Source of the DNA: Paraphaeosphaeria minitans
Lineage: Eukaryota; Ascomycota; Dothideomycetes; Pleosporales; Didymosphaeriaceae
Reading direction: 5' to 3'
NCBI GenBank assembly: GCA_015832175.1
Contig: WJXW01000003.1
Location: 3,162,001 to 3,226,000 of the forward strand
Length of the DNA: 64,000 bases
In this document: positions 21,063 to 32,957 of the stretch, one piece after another
Numbering within the stretch: position 1 is the first letter of the stretch
Layout of the letters: every line of letters begins with the position of its first letter
Position numbers and translations under genes: made by a program
Notes under the pieces: model-generated
Told to the model about the DNA's origin: nothing
What the model saw: only the letters and a program-made list of their open reading frames with translations
The model's database searches: none

Positions 21063-23153
21063 TCACGCTGCCCACTTCTTCTTAATCTGTATCCGCACAC
21101 CGGGCCGTGTTTCTAGCACAGCGACATCCAGATCCCATCCCGCATCTCGCAGCTTTGTTTCGTACGTCTCGAACAACGCCTTCCCCTCCTCCAAGGCGTA
21201 CCTGAGCTCAGCCAGTCGTCCGTCGGCGTCTTTAGCCTCATCCCTGATGATCCCCTTGCGAGCCAGTAAGAGCGCCTGCGTCCACGCTTTGAGCTGATCG
21301 AGCGGAGAACAGTCTTGCTTCAGAACGATTACTGCTTCGGACCCGCAAGACCAAAGCAAATATGCCTCATCTTGATAGAGCCGTACCAAATCGGCCAAAG
21401 TGAGATCCTGCAGGTCTATCGCGCCTGACCGGTTGTAGCGGCGGTGGCCCATGAAGTGGAGCATGCTCTCCAATGGTGCTCCAATCCTGCAGTGACCGAG
21501 TACGCTACCATCCGTCCAACGCAGTGCTCCGTCACGCTCAAAGATCCGCTCCCTAGCGGAGACCTCGGCCGGTGACAGAATTCTACCGTCATGCAGAAGG
21601 CTACTCAGCACTATGTTAGCCCTCTGCCTGTTCAAGCTGCGCATGCTGACGGATTTCACCGCAGCGTAGTTCGTCGCCAAGTGTATCGACAGCAGAGCAA
21701 TGAGCGTACTCCAGGTCGCCATCGGTGTCGTTACCCAGGATACTACAATGCTCCCGGCCTATCACGTAAGCAGCTGGCAACAAACAATGTGTTCGTTGGA
21801 GCAAACCGGCTCGGCGATGATGCAGCAGCAGCATACATCAACGAACGGTACCAGGCATTAGAGCAGCTTAGGGTACTTACCAACATGCCCAGGAGCGAGA
21901 TTACAGTTTCCTGACTAGAGTCCTTCTGCAAGATGATCAGCACCAGCTTATCATGCAAACTTCCGCGCATATATGGGTAGATGAAGGAGCCCAGGTCTAT
22001 ATATGAACCTCACGCCATGCATTCCTCCGATACGGGGTGGCTCACAGCATTCAGTTCGCCTAGATTTCCACGTTTTGCGAAATGAGCCGATAAGCTTGCC
22101 TTTGACGATCCTGCGCATACACCGCAAAGCGACCGGAGCACGCTCGAGAAGGACAGTATCAGGACGCGCGTTGCTTTAGGGAAGGCCGGCGACAGGCAGT
22201 CCAGGATCATAGCTGTGTCGTTGAACATGTCTGCTGCAAGCCTGTACATTTTGCATTCTGGCTCCAGCGACGTACCCAGCCTGTACGCGAAGAGGATGGT
22301 AGCAATCCGGCCCATGGACCCTTGCAGCACCGAGAGCAGCAGTGCGGCCGTTGGCGAAGCATCAGCGTCACCGACACCTACACCTGTTGTTCCGCCAGTT
22401 AGCTCTTGTCTCCCAAGGACGTACGGGCCCACCGCTCGTTTGCAGTATGCGCGGATGGCATCCAAGGTATCGAGGCTCGGCCAGCAAACTGGCGGTTGCT
22501 GATCCGGCGAGAGCGGGATGTACGGCCATGCGGAAGCAATTTACATGCTGGTGTTGTGTCTGAGGATACGGATCCAAGTCCACGGTACCGACTCGCTTAT
22601 GACTTCATTGCCTTGTATATGAAAGACATGCATGATGCGTATATGAATCGATACGCTTAACTCACCTTCAAGGACAGCACGCGAGGAGAGGAGTCCTGCG
22701 ATTGATGAAGAGAACGCTTGGAGCGAGTCCTGGTGCAGGCGGAAATTGTCAATCACTCATGTCCCGACGTGTTTGGAGCGGTGCGAGGATGTGCGTACGT
22801 AGAGTTGGTACCTGTTGATCGCGAGCATCGAGATCAGTTGGTGACACTGCCGGCGACGTACAGAGGCGTGCTGCCTCGCACCTGTCTGGAGCAACATACT
22901 GTATGTAGTCTTCCGTCACAGTATGCGGATAGCCCGCAGGCAGGAAAACCTCGAACAGCCGCTGTGCATAGCTTTTGCTTTCTCTGGGCCGCTGCCCGTG
23001 GTCAGCAGCATTCTGGACACGAGAAAACGCGCCGGAACACACCACAGCATCGACCCTGCTCCTCCCTTTGCCAGCAGCCGATTCAATCAACGTCACCGTG
23101 AGATTTCCCGCGTCGTCGTGCTCGTGCAGCTCAAGCCTTCCCGCTGAACCCAT
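21063..23153 (-). CDS. RUS1 family (DUF647) protein, six exons including a 13-nt microexon
   Basis: Exons on the minus strand: 23153-22900, 22811-22799, 22729-22666, 22383-22046, 21925-21881 and 21758-21063; 469 aa. The translation follows the DUF647/root-UVB-sensitive family throughout: FLPAGYPHTVTEDYIQYQLY, DSLQAFSSSIAGLLSSRAVLEG, GVGDADASPTAALLLS, LVLSFSS-type helices, AGSSKASLSAHFA, then TNYAAVKSVSMRSLNRQRAN and SPAEVSARERIFE. Plant RUS1/RUS2 act in UV-B sensing, auxin transport and vitamin B6 homeostasis; the biochemical role is unknown and fungal members are unstudied as far as I recall. Several hydrophobic segments suggest membrane association. The microexon 22799-22811 restores the QYQLYDSLQAF motif; without it the join leaves a gap or a 25-residue insertion. 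Introns of 120, 122 and 282 bp are long for this window. Confidence 0.85.
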
Positions 23154-24429
23154 CCTGCGGTTCTGCCCACGTCGGTGGAGCGTGGTGATGTCGTCTGCGT
23201 CCTGATTGCAGCCAAAAGCCTCCCGCAGTGGGGTTGGAGGGAGAGAGGGTCCGCTCTAACATCAAACGCGCCTAGCGTCCTCCCCACGGTCGCCCTCTCC
23301 ACCGCAAACAGCCCTCGCATGCAGCAAACACAACCCGCTGCTTTAATCGCAGCGTCCCTACCTATCTCTGCGCTGCCAAACTCACCCTGCGCACCGTCGC
23401 CGCCATCCATACCCTCCAGCACGCAAGGTAGACTAGATACTCAATCTACCTTCCCGTGCCGACAACCCCCCCTCCCCCCTCCCCATCGTCAATCTATCCC
23501 GATAGTGCCCAGCCGCCCGCCCGAAACGTGCCCATATACCCGCCGCAGTCAAGCTCTTACCGTACAGTGCCAGTGACCTGCCGGTCGCAGATCACGCGAG
23601 GGCGGCGCGACGTCGCAAGTGCTGACTGTGCTGGATGCGACAACGCGGTCTTGTGCGACGCTGGGAGCGGAGCGGGCGAGCTGTTTCGAATCGATCGGGC
23701 GTGCGTGCGAGATGCGGCGTAGTCATGCTGTCTGTGGGGGGTGGGCGTGTAGAAGGGACGTGTTGGGGCTTTTCCAGGTGTCTGTGGATTCGTGGTGGAG
23801 GTACTGGAGGGTTGGCCTGCTGTTTGAGAGGATTCGTGGTGGTGGTGGTGGTGGTGGTGGTTTCGCCATTTGAGATGAGTGAAGGTTGGGTCGCATTGCA
23901 TTGGTTGTGGTGGTGGCCTACGTGCCTACGTACCGTCTATCTTGCCCCAACACGTCGTAGTCGGAGGTTTGCCGAGGCGTTGTAGCTGACAGTGGACAGA
24001 CGATCGCATTCAAGATAGGCCATGTATCGTTCTTTACCATCGGAGCAACGATGGTCTTTCTCACAAAGACCCGGTTGATATGTGCTTGGTCGTTCTATGA
24101 AGAGATTCAAGGCATTCATCTTTCTTCCGGTCTGAAACTGCGCAGTCCCCACCCTCCCACGTGCTTCATGCAGAACCGGCATGAAGAGCATTGTTCTCGA
24201 AAAGGGCAGAAAATCAAGGCTTTTCCAATGTCCCACTCCTCTTTCCTTGGGATCAGATGCATGCAGAACACCGAATAGCACTTCCGTGCAAACCAGTGGT
24301 CTTCTCGCACACGGACCTCCCGATTCCCTTCCCCGCCGTAAGGGGCTGTTCTGCAGAATATTGTGTCGTAATACTGAACATTGCAAAGTGTTTCACAATC
24401 AACTTCGTCGGCACTGGTCTTGACCCACT
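23154..24429. other. Intergenic with simple repeats
   Basis: Upstream region of the RUS1 gene, with C-rich tracts near 23460-23480 and a GT/GGT-rich stretch 23720-23870. No gene supported. Confidence 0.45.
23836..23861. repeat. GGT trinucleotide microsatellite
   Basis: About eight to nine consecutive GGT units. Confidence 0.9.
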
Positions 24430-25214
24430 CCAGACGTATAAGTGGACGAGTTATCTCAAGAACGCTCAGCTGGTCGCGTGTTGCTGGAATTACTTCAATA
24501 TCACAGTCTCTCTGTTTGAGAGGATGGCGCCTTATAGCGAAGACGACCGGTCTATCCAACAACGATGGCCAGTTATGTACCTTGACCCACAATAGATGTG
24601 GCTCGAGAGATTCTTCCCAGGATCGTAGGCTCTCTTGTGGTTATTACAAGACGCCATTACGAAGTGTCCTTTGCCATATGCGCGTGAAGCATAAGTCAAT
24701 ACCACTGCTTGGTGTAATAGGAAAGGCGTGCCAGCCGGTGCGGACTATAGGTGGACGAAAAATCGTGACGAGGACAGGAAGCCGTTGCCGCCGCTTATCT
24801 GGCGTGCAGAAGCTTCTATATTACACAAGGCACCTTTTTACGTGCGACACATAGCCTCAGACTCCCGTTCCTAGTCCTGCAATTCATCTTGAATAATACA
24901 CAGACTCACAATCCAGAGAACACTCAGAGGGCGTTCTGGAAGCTTTGGTACAATTGGTCTGTAGGAATGGGTTTTTCCCACTGACTGATATTTTCTTTTG
25001 TCGGTTTTGAGAAAATTCTCGCTTGCCCCATAGATGAGAGAGCGTCAAGTATTGTGTGCCTAATGGTAGCGTGCTTCCTTGACACAAAGACGCAGACATT
25101 CCACCCCTCCTCTCCGTTCTCTGCATATTTGACACGAACAAGTCTTGTCGGAAGGTCAGAACAGATTCCTAAGCGCTGGCATTCCACGCGGTTGTCCTTG
25201 CAGTTGTCCTCCAT
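24430..25214 (-). pseudogene. Decayed HET-domain (heterokaryon incompatibility) gene
   Basis: Reading the minus strand from the ATG at 25214, the fragments match the HET domain in order: LPTRLVRV; then, in another frame, QYLTLSHLWGK (the family's Y-x-x-LSHCWG box); back in the first frame, TKENISQWEKPIPTDQLYQSF (TTKEN...IP...LP.TF); then a third position, SLCIIQDELQD (DSLCIIQD box) and an ESEAMCRT...ALCNIEASA block. At least two frameshifts and three stops interrupt it: 24926-24924 (TGA), 24873-24871 (TAG where the family has Trp) and 24840-24838 (TAA where Tyr is expected). Weak similarity to the later R-x-W-x-x-QE region may extend it to ~24430. Intact HET proteins trigger cell death when genetically different hyphae fuse; this copy cannot encode one. 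Confidence 0.7.
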
Positions 25215-28109
25215 TGTGGCTTAGGAGGCATGGCGGTGGCGGTGGCGGTGGCGATGAGATTCCATTCTTTTCAAATCCATACGCGTTCTACATGTGTCAT
25301 TTCGACTTCACGATCACTGAGTGTCCGTATGAGCGAATATCGTTTTACGCGATTTTAGTTGAGCAGTGGTTGACTTCGAGTTCAAAGTATGGATACTACA
25401 TCGCTCCTGCAGTCCGCTTCTAAGCTTTCGGGCAAATTCAATATCTTCAGACTTCTTCGATGGATTTACGATTCCGTCCCAACGTCTCCTTCAATCCGAT
25501 TAGCAATCGTTGCCAACCAACGTGCACTGTAGGTTTGTCAACTAATGTGATCTAAGTATATCTCCTTTTTATCATCTCTTGTTCTTCTAAAAGATTCCAC
25601 TCACTACCCTCTTTGCAATTAAAATTCAGTCCAAACTTTCGGACCATCTTCCTGTTCTGTACCCACGAAAATAAAGCCTATGCTAGCATGACCACAATTG
25701 TAAGTACCCCTGTCAACATGAATTGTACCCAAATATATCTCGAGATCATTCTCATCACCCAATTGATGCACTGGCCTCTGTCCATCCTGAATAATTTATT
25801 ATTTGCTACAATACATCTATTATTGTCTGTTGGAATGTACCTCCCGGACCCAGAATTCCGCGAACCTATGCCGATCTCTTCCAGAAGACTATCCTCACTA
25901 TCGAGCAAGCGCTCAAAGCAAAGGTCAAGCATTAGCGCTCAAGGCACCAATCAAACGGCGTCGATTGCACTCAACCAGAACAAGACGGCAAAAGAAGGCA
26001 ACCACGAGTCTGCGCATTACGTCTACTTTGAGTGCAGTGCATCGGGGAATGATGGATACCTTTGAGCATGTGGGCGGCATCGTGCAGCGGGATGCTAGTA
26101 CACACGAGGATGACTGCATGAAGCCGGGTGGCTGAGCGGAACGAGGCGTGGGCTCATACCTAGCCTGTTGAATGAGGCAAATATGAGATCATATTTTTGT
26201 CTGTCTACATGCGTGCGTGCGTAGTATAGATGTTGTTCATATGATAGGGATGCATGCATGCTAACAGGAGTGCATGTGCAGGGGTACACAGCCAACGGAT
26301 GTAAGACATGCTAGACCGTAGGCCAACAACGATCGCCAATTCACCTCGAAGTGGCTGGAAGCAGGTTGGGAGGCTTATCGTAATTGAGGCGGTCCACATG
26401 CAAACTACTGAGGGCAAACCGCAGATAGGTAGTAGGCCCGACTGGATGACACTATTAACAGATTTGCCCCTAGGTATACCTACCCATCGGGCCAGAGTCA
26501 GATCATGCTGGGAAATAGTAGTGGCGGATATTCGGTCTTCTTCAAATCCTTGAACAATTGCGCTCGCGTAGCGTAAATATTTGTGGTCCGCTTATGGAGA
26601 TCAACAGAAGTCTTCGTCAACGCCTTTAGAGGAAATTCGAGATGCGGTAGGAGATCATGCTGAGGTGTGAAGCTTTTTTGTTACTAGGCAACAGTAAACC
26701 AGTGACAGTCTACGCTTGCAGTCAACTTGTGCTATCCACGAAAGCTGCATTTAGTTGGCCAAAGTGGGTTCTAAGGCAACCTTGAACGCGTTACCATCGA
26801 AGTGGTGCACCAAGAGCTTATTCAAAGCGCATGCAGCATGCAGGGAACTTATAATAACAATCCTCGTCTTCAGCCGGTATTAATGAATTTACCCTGCATA
26901 TTCATCGATATCTCGGATTTCCACAGTGTTGAGACGATAACACGGCGATATTCGCGCATGTGGCAGACGCGAGCTAGGCAGAGGTAACGAAGGCTATAGT
27001 GACATCCCATGCAGCCGCCCAACGCCCTACTACAATTAGAATACTTCACCAGGCGCAGAGTTTTGGATATCGAGAAATGTCGTACACAGATAAAACGTAC
27101 GTTTACACGACTTTAAAACACCAAGAGGGCGCAAAGCGAACACTAGATCTCAGTCGCTTGTTCTACCTACAATCTAATCTCTTCGAAACCCAGCAATACT
27201 CGCTCCAACCCCAGGGACCCACCGCTAAAGTTCAGTCGATTCCGTCGCTCACTTATGCGAAACATGAAAAGCACGAACTCTATGTCCCACCTTAGGTTTA
27301 GCGCCGACATGTTCTTCTCAAACCCAGCTGGACGCTCGTGAAACACCAATCACCTGCCCAGATCCTCAACACCACGAAGTCCGACGAATTGCAGTTGCGG
27401 CTATTACTCCAGAGAAGGCGCAATCGTCGCGGACGTGAGATGCATACATGCGACGGAATTTGGAAGCTTCATCACGAGAGCGGCTTTAATACTCGCATGG
27501 ACGGGCTGTGCAAGATTCCTTGCGCGCAAAGGGCCTCTTGACGTTGGCGCGTCTGTATCTATCCCGCTCACTGAAACCTAAATTTTAGCGCCGCGTTTGA
27601 AATCGTTACCCCATCTTCTGTCTGAGGAGTAGCAATTTGTTTCGAGAGAGCGGTGGTACACTGCCACTAAGAGTGTTCTGTCGTGTTTCACACACCCACC
27701 TGAAGCACGACCCAGATTCTGGCCTTGCGTGGCAACGAGTTATCACATCCAAGAGACGACAGGCTACGAACGTGGTGCGCCTCAGGTAAGACGAGGGTAA
27801 GTCTGGGAATGGTGATTGCCACCGCATTCTTCTGGGGAATGTGATTTAAAGGCTGTAATCGCCGGCTATTGGGGCGAGCATGCACTCTTGAGTGTATGTT
27901 GCCTACACATCGTGGTGATCTTGTCTTCAGTATTTCTTTCTTCGTACTTTTTGATACCCTCACGAGCGGGATACTCGATTCTCTTCTCTCACCTTGTTCG
28001 TTCTGTTCTCACAACTAGGCTTTTCATCCAGCCCCTCTCTGCTTCTGCGTTACCTCGATTGGAGTAATACACTGCACCAAACTTTCATTCCACTTCCGCC
28101 AAAATCAAA
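25215..28109. other. 2.9-kb gene-free interval, comparatively AT-rich
   Basis: Includes a GGCGGT run near 25232-25252. Frames such as 25613-26065 and 26999-27295 are open but carry no recognised motif. Composition is more AT-rich than the housekeeping region, consistent with decayed sequence. 28000-28109 is the CT-rich promoter of the secreted-protein gene. Confidence 0.45.
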
Positions 28110-29040
28110 ATGCGATTCTCTCTTTTTGTTGTTGCAGGCCTCTCTACTGTTGCCACTGCCTTGCCACAGAGAGCTGCCGACCAAGGCCGGTTTCGCGGTA
28201 GTCGTCTATCTGATCAGAGTGCTCAGGATGGCAGTGTTCAGTCAGTCGATCTCTCTGGGTTTCAATTTCCTTCAGCTAGACCTTTTTTATTAAAAGAAGT
28301 TAAATATCTTTTATTAGTATTATGAAAATTTCAAATAAAAAATAATTTGAAGAGAGTATAAACTCTCTTTTGCTAACATTAGTATGACTACTTCTATCTA
28401 GTGCCATGCCTGGCAACGCACAAGCAGGTATTGGTCAAGGTGCAGCAACTGAAGGCAACCTGAACAACCAAGGACAGGAAACATCGAACAGCCAAGGTGG
28501 CCTACCCAACCAAGATGCCGGAAACGTCAATCACAACAGCACTATTCCTCCTGGAAATAATGGTCAAAACCAAAACGGCCAGAATAAAAATAGCCACAGC
28601 CAAAACGGTCAGAATCTGAATGGTGGTGTTCAAACGGGCAAAACCAGAATGCCGGAAATCAAAGCGGACAGAACCAAAATGGCGGCAATCAAGGTGGCAC
28701 AAACCAGCCAACAGGCGGCTTCGACGCCTCTCTCGTCCCATATTTTGGCATCGAAGCAGGCCAGAGCCCCGACGGCACCGGAAATTGTCTCGGCCTGAAC
28801 AACGTCAAGATCCCCTGCTCTTGCCCACCCGACCGCCAAGAATTCATCCAAGAAATTCAAGCCGCTGCTGCTGCCGGCAACTTTGAAGGCGTGCTCATCA
28901 AGTTCCCGCTCGATGACTCTGGTGCGAGCAAAAAGGCCAGGATCGGGGCGAGCATTATCGTTTTGCAGAACCTGAAAGGGAGGGGTGTGGGTTGTCCAGC
29001 GGCATCCACGACATTTCTGGCGCAGCAGGCTGCTGCTTGA
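28110..29040 (+). pseudogene. Secreted Asn/Gln/Gly-rich protein gene with an internal frameshift
   Basis: Exon 1 (28110-28240) encodes a signal peptide, MRFSLFVVAGLSTVATALPQ. Exon 2 begins at 28402 after an AT-rich intron (donor GTCAGT, CTAAC branch, acceptor ATCTAG). Repeats of the NGQNQ/GQN type follow. Near 28630-28640 the open frame leaves the repeat pattern, while the +1 frame continues it (NGQNQNAGNQSG) and enters a conserved C-terminal domain: FGIEAGQSPDGTGNC, IPCSCPPDRQEFI, VGCPAASTTFLAQQ, stop 29038-29040. That domain, with four Cys, occurs in secreted or cell-wall proteins of many ascomycetes. Loss of one A from a CAAAAC motif in the repeat explains the shift. Unrepaired, translation ends at 28798 without the domain. 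Either a recent pseudogene or a one-base sequence error. Confidence 0.7.
28279..28401 (+). other. AT-rich hairpin-forming segment within the intron
   Basis: About 110 bp of very AT-rich DNA holding three short inverted repeats: TATTAAAAG with CTTTTATTA, TTCAAAT with ATTTGAA, and AGAGAGT-ATAA-ACTCTCT. It is flanked on both sides by CTAG (28275-28278 approximately, and 28398-28401). Joining directly across the CTAG copies would also keep the reading frame, as expected of an insertion with target duplication. Confidence 0.5.
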
Positions 29041-29092
29041 GTGATGTGATGCGATGTGATGTGATGTGATGTGATGTGATATGATATGATTG
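29041..29092. repeat. GATGT-type pentanucleotide repeat
   Basis: Imperfect GTGAT units begin immediately after the stop codon of the secreted-protein gene, so the tract sits in its 3' UTR. Confidence 0.85.
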
Positions 29093-29514
29093 ATGAGCAG
29101 GGCCGTACGCGGGGGAGGGGGTAACGAAACGCGAGGGAGTTCTTTCTGGCTTAAGTTTTTCTTGATATTCCGGTAGCAACTATACCAAATTCCTCCTCTT
29201 CAGCACGTTTTGCTTTCGTGATGTTCTATGTCTATACGCTTTGTGATGAATGTATGGTATCTGTCGAGGGCAACTCCCACTATGGAGTCCAGCCTGGGCC
29301 CATGTTTCCCAGAGCCCCACATAGCTTAGGCCATATGGCTATAAGCGCTAGGGGAAGATGAGCTTTCGATGTTATGAGATCCGAAAACGTACCCAGGCAA
29401 TTGCAAACTCTCTTCAATTAATTGCAATATCTGCATGGGCTTTGTTAAATACGTCGGGCACCGAATACATGGTGCGCTTGTAAGAACTCGAGTCTCTTCG
29501 AGTATTGCCCCATT
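29093..29514. other. Intergenic between convergent genes
   Basis: 3' flanks of the secreted-protein gene and the sugar transporter. No feature seen. Confidence 0.5.
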
Positions 29515-31368
29515 CTAAACTTCCTCGGCACGCTCATGCCCCTTCTCATGAACCTGATCCGCGTGCTTGACTGCCATAATCGCATCTGACTCAAGCGTCA
29601 TGCTCAGACCAATCTCTCTCCTAGCCTCAGCAAGCAAGATAGCGTCCTCGGCACCAGTCCGGCTTCCGAACACGCGATCCATCTCTTCCAAAGTTGCACC
29701 TTTAGTTTCCGGAAGCTGAAAAGCGACCCATACGATACCAACGGCAAGGAACGCCGCGAAGAAGATGTATGTTCCCCAAGCCCAGGACTCAAGCATCGGT
29801 GGAACGAAGAACGCGACCTATAGCGGTGTAAGTGTGTGATTAGAGGTTCACGCGGGATGGTTGACTTACAGCGAAGTTATTGAGCCAATTGCTGCTAGCT
29901 CCGATGGAGGCACCCTTGGCGCGGATGGAAAGCGGGAAGATCTCAGATACAAGCGTCCAGGAGACTGGGCCCCAGGTAGCGCCAAAAGCGCCGACGTAGA
30001 TCCAGATGAAAGCAACGACGATCCAGCCCTCCGCGGAGTGCGCTACCCAGTCGTGTCTGAACTTTGCAACCATGACTCCGGCGATGATCATGGAGCAGAA
30101 CATGACTACGGAGCCAACGAGCAACATGGGTTTGCGACCAACCTTGTCAATCACGGCCATGGCCGGAAGGGTGCTGACAAAGAATACAACACCAGTAACA
30201 CCGGTTGCGAGAAGAGCTTGCGTGCCTCCAGTTAAGCCGAGCGATAGGAAAACATTGCTTGCGTAATAGATAATTGCATCAATCCCGGACCATTGCTGGA
30301 AGAACTATTGAAGAAGAAATCAGCTTTGCGCACATTATATGAAAGAGGGGAAAATTTACCATAATGAGCCAAGCGGTAGAAACTCTCTTGAAATTGTCCC
30401 AAGTGCGAACAATCTGGTAGTACTGAGCAAACTCCCGGGCCCAGAGACTGGCTGAATCTTTAGCAGCCAATTTGGGGAAGTGTTTCTCAAAGTTGCGCTG
30501 TTCGAAGAGAGCTTCAGCCTTAATCTCCTTGTACTCAACCTGGACGAGCTCATGCTCGATGGGTAGTTTGCGGAGGTACCCGATGGTCTTCAACGCTTCT
30601 TCGTCGCGACCCTTCTTGACGAGCCAGCGAGGAGAGAACGGTAACCACCATATACCGCAAGCAAGAATAGCGGCCGGAATACCCTGGATGATGGAGGGGA
30701 GTTGCCACGCGAGGTTCTTCTGCGCTTCGCCTGTGCCACCAATGTAATTTGCTCCATAACCTATCCAGAAAGAGAGCATGATTCCCAGAATAGTAGCGAA
30801 CTGGTAGAAAGAGACGATCAGGCCACGTAGTTCCGGGGCAGCGATTTCAGCGTTGTACAATGGACCCACACCAGAGAACAAACCCACTCCCACGCCGGTG
30901 AAGAACCGTCCAGCGTAGAGAAGACCAGGCTTATGGTAACTGGCGCCGACGTATAGATACGACCCGAGCACGACACAAAGACAGGCGCTGAACATGGTGT
31001 ATTTGCGCGAAAAGATCTCGCCGAGCACGCCAGCCGATAGGGAGCCCAGGATTCCACCCAGCTGTAGGATGGAGGTTAACCAACCCGTAGCTGAAGAAGA
31101 GTTGACCACGGATGGGAAGTTGTCCTTGAATCGTGTCATAACGAGGGACTGGCCCAAGACACCTTGCTGATAGCCATATTCAAATCCTCCGAATCTGTCA
31201 CGAATTAGCAGGACCTCACCAACTCGAGAGGATGATGTCTTACGAGGCAAAGAAGGCAATGACCAGAAGCTTTGGGTTATGGAGCAAAGTCCTCCACCTG
31301 TTCTTGTATGCAGCCTGGGTTCGAACCTGTGCTGATGTGACAGACGCGTTGCGATTGGTAGCGTCCAT
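29515..31368 (-). CDS. MFS sugar transporter
   Basis: Four exons on the minus strand: 31368-31244, 31194-30360, 30304-29870 and 29817-29515, with introns of 49-55 bp; 565 aa. About 12 membrane helices are visible. Sugar-porter signatures: FGGFEYGYQQGV in helix 1, GEIFSRKYTM after helix 2, GRFFTGVGVGLFSGVGPLYNAE in helix 4/5, a PFSPRWL variant of PESPRWL, DKVGRKPMLL after helix 8 and the LPETKGATLEEMD end. FQQWSGIDAIIYY in helix 7 is typical of hexose carriers. The plasma-membrane H+/sugar symport role is inferred from the family; the substrate (hexose, polyol or other) cannot be told. The start at MDATNRNASVT gives the normal ~45-residue cytosolic leader. Confidence 0.92.
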
Positions 31369-32957
31369 TGTGATAATGTCGTCTCTTTTCCAAACTGCTT
31401 TCAAGCGCAGTAATTGGTAGGTACCACCGACACCTTGAGAGAAAGGGCAAATAGACACAAGGGCTGGAGAAGGAACGCACGCTCGGCAACCTTACTCTTA
31501 TACCAGTTGCTCACATCGTTGTCAACACCCGTTTCACGGGCCCGCGTTCGACATCGGATCAGGTAGCAAACCCGCTAGTGGGACTCCATGGACGGGGGTA
31601 TTGATTTGCCGACCCCATTGAGGAGGGAGGAGAATGCGGGGGGCCCACACGCATCCCCAAAGCTGCAGACTTGAACCATGCTCTGCCGACAAGGTTGCAG
31701 CACTTTTTAGCTTCATGTGGGTTTGTGGGCGTGCCGTCGTGAATATCACTCGACGGGTGAGATTAGCGCCGGTGGTTGGCGTTCCCCTATCGGGCCGATG
31801 GGAGAAAGCTTGTGGTCACCTGAGTGGTGGTTAGGATTTCCGCTTTCGCGACCCACTCCAATGTTACTGCGATTTGTAAAGAAAACAAGATGCTGTTGCA
31901 TTTGTGCATAAGCGACTTCAATCGCCTCAATTGCAATCAAAGAGGCGGAAAAAAATGCGTCTGGGCCCAGATCGTGGCTTGAGAAAACATGGCCTTAAAC
32001 TGTTTACGTCGAATCCTGGAGCGCGGAAGGACTCGAGACGAGTCAGTGTCCAACTACACAGACGATGCGCACGACTGGGGATGTGTCATTTACAGTAATG
32101 TTCGAAAAGTCTTGTAATTACAGGTAATGCGAAGTCACAGGCAATGCCAAGTTACAGGTAATTTTTTTAGCGCTAAAGAGTAGCTATGTAGGTACTTTCA
32201 GTGAGCAGGATGTAGCCCCTACAGAGAGTAGTATAGCACATGTATCCCTGCAGCTACAGATACTCGCCTTGTTGTTACTGTCACAATCTCTTGAGTCTTG
32301 TAACTACCGTAATCAGTACCATAGTTACGGAGTTTAGTAATGCGTCGGTACATATCTACGCACGACCATGCTGAATGAGTTTCAATACAGCAGGGCGTTT
32401 CAAGCGTCTGCAGCGTCCATCTCTCCATGACTCATCAGAACCTGACATCGTCCCTGCCGCTCCACCGCCACATCATTTCGCACTGACATCAAACCTAAAA
32501 GCTGCCAAAGGAGCAGCAACATCTTCTGGACACATGATGCGCTAGCACGATAGAACTGTCTCCACAGACATCCAGAACATTGCTATTTGTCTAGTACCGC
32601 AGTAGCTCGTTGCGTTCCCGCAGAATAGCGGTATCCTTGTCGTGTCGTCAGTGGATAAGCTTCCCGATTAAGTTACCATGACTATGGCAGTCGGGAAAGT
32701 ATGCCTACCAAGTTCAAATTATCGGCACATGGGCTGCTATTGCAGTTAGAAAGGCTCCCTTAGACGCAGCAAGTTCCGGTGGACAAGCCATACACAGGTT
32801 ACTACCTGATCCAGTCGGGTGATTGTGCGAACTGAGATGCATCGTAATAGCTCATAGCAATATAGAGGGTGTTGCAATTGACATCGAGCAAAGTACGACA
32901 TCACACAAACACAAAGACACATAGTAGCCTCAACTTATTCCAGGCGCACTTGTCGCA
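31369..32957. other. 1.6-kb interval, promoter side of the sugar transporter
   Basis: No gene recognised. It contains a 17-bp minisatellite and, around 32300-32345, short GTAACTAC/GTTACGG dyads. Confidence 0.5.
32118..32168. repeat. 17-bp minisatellite, three copies
   Basis: TTACAGGTAATGCGAAG, TCACAGGCAATGCCAAG and a third copy that degenerates into a T run. Confidence 0.8.

Noticed and set aside
25613..26065. 150-codon plus-strand frame with a hydrophobic start
   Set aside because: No recognisable family; AT-rich context and competing frames suggest non-coding or decayed sequence.
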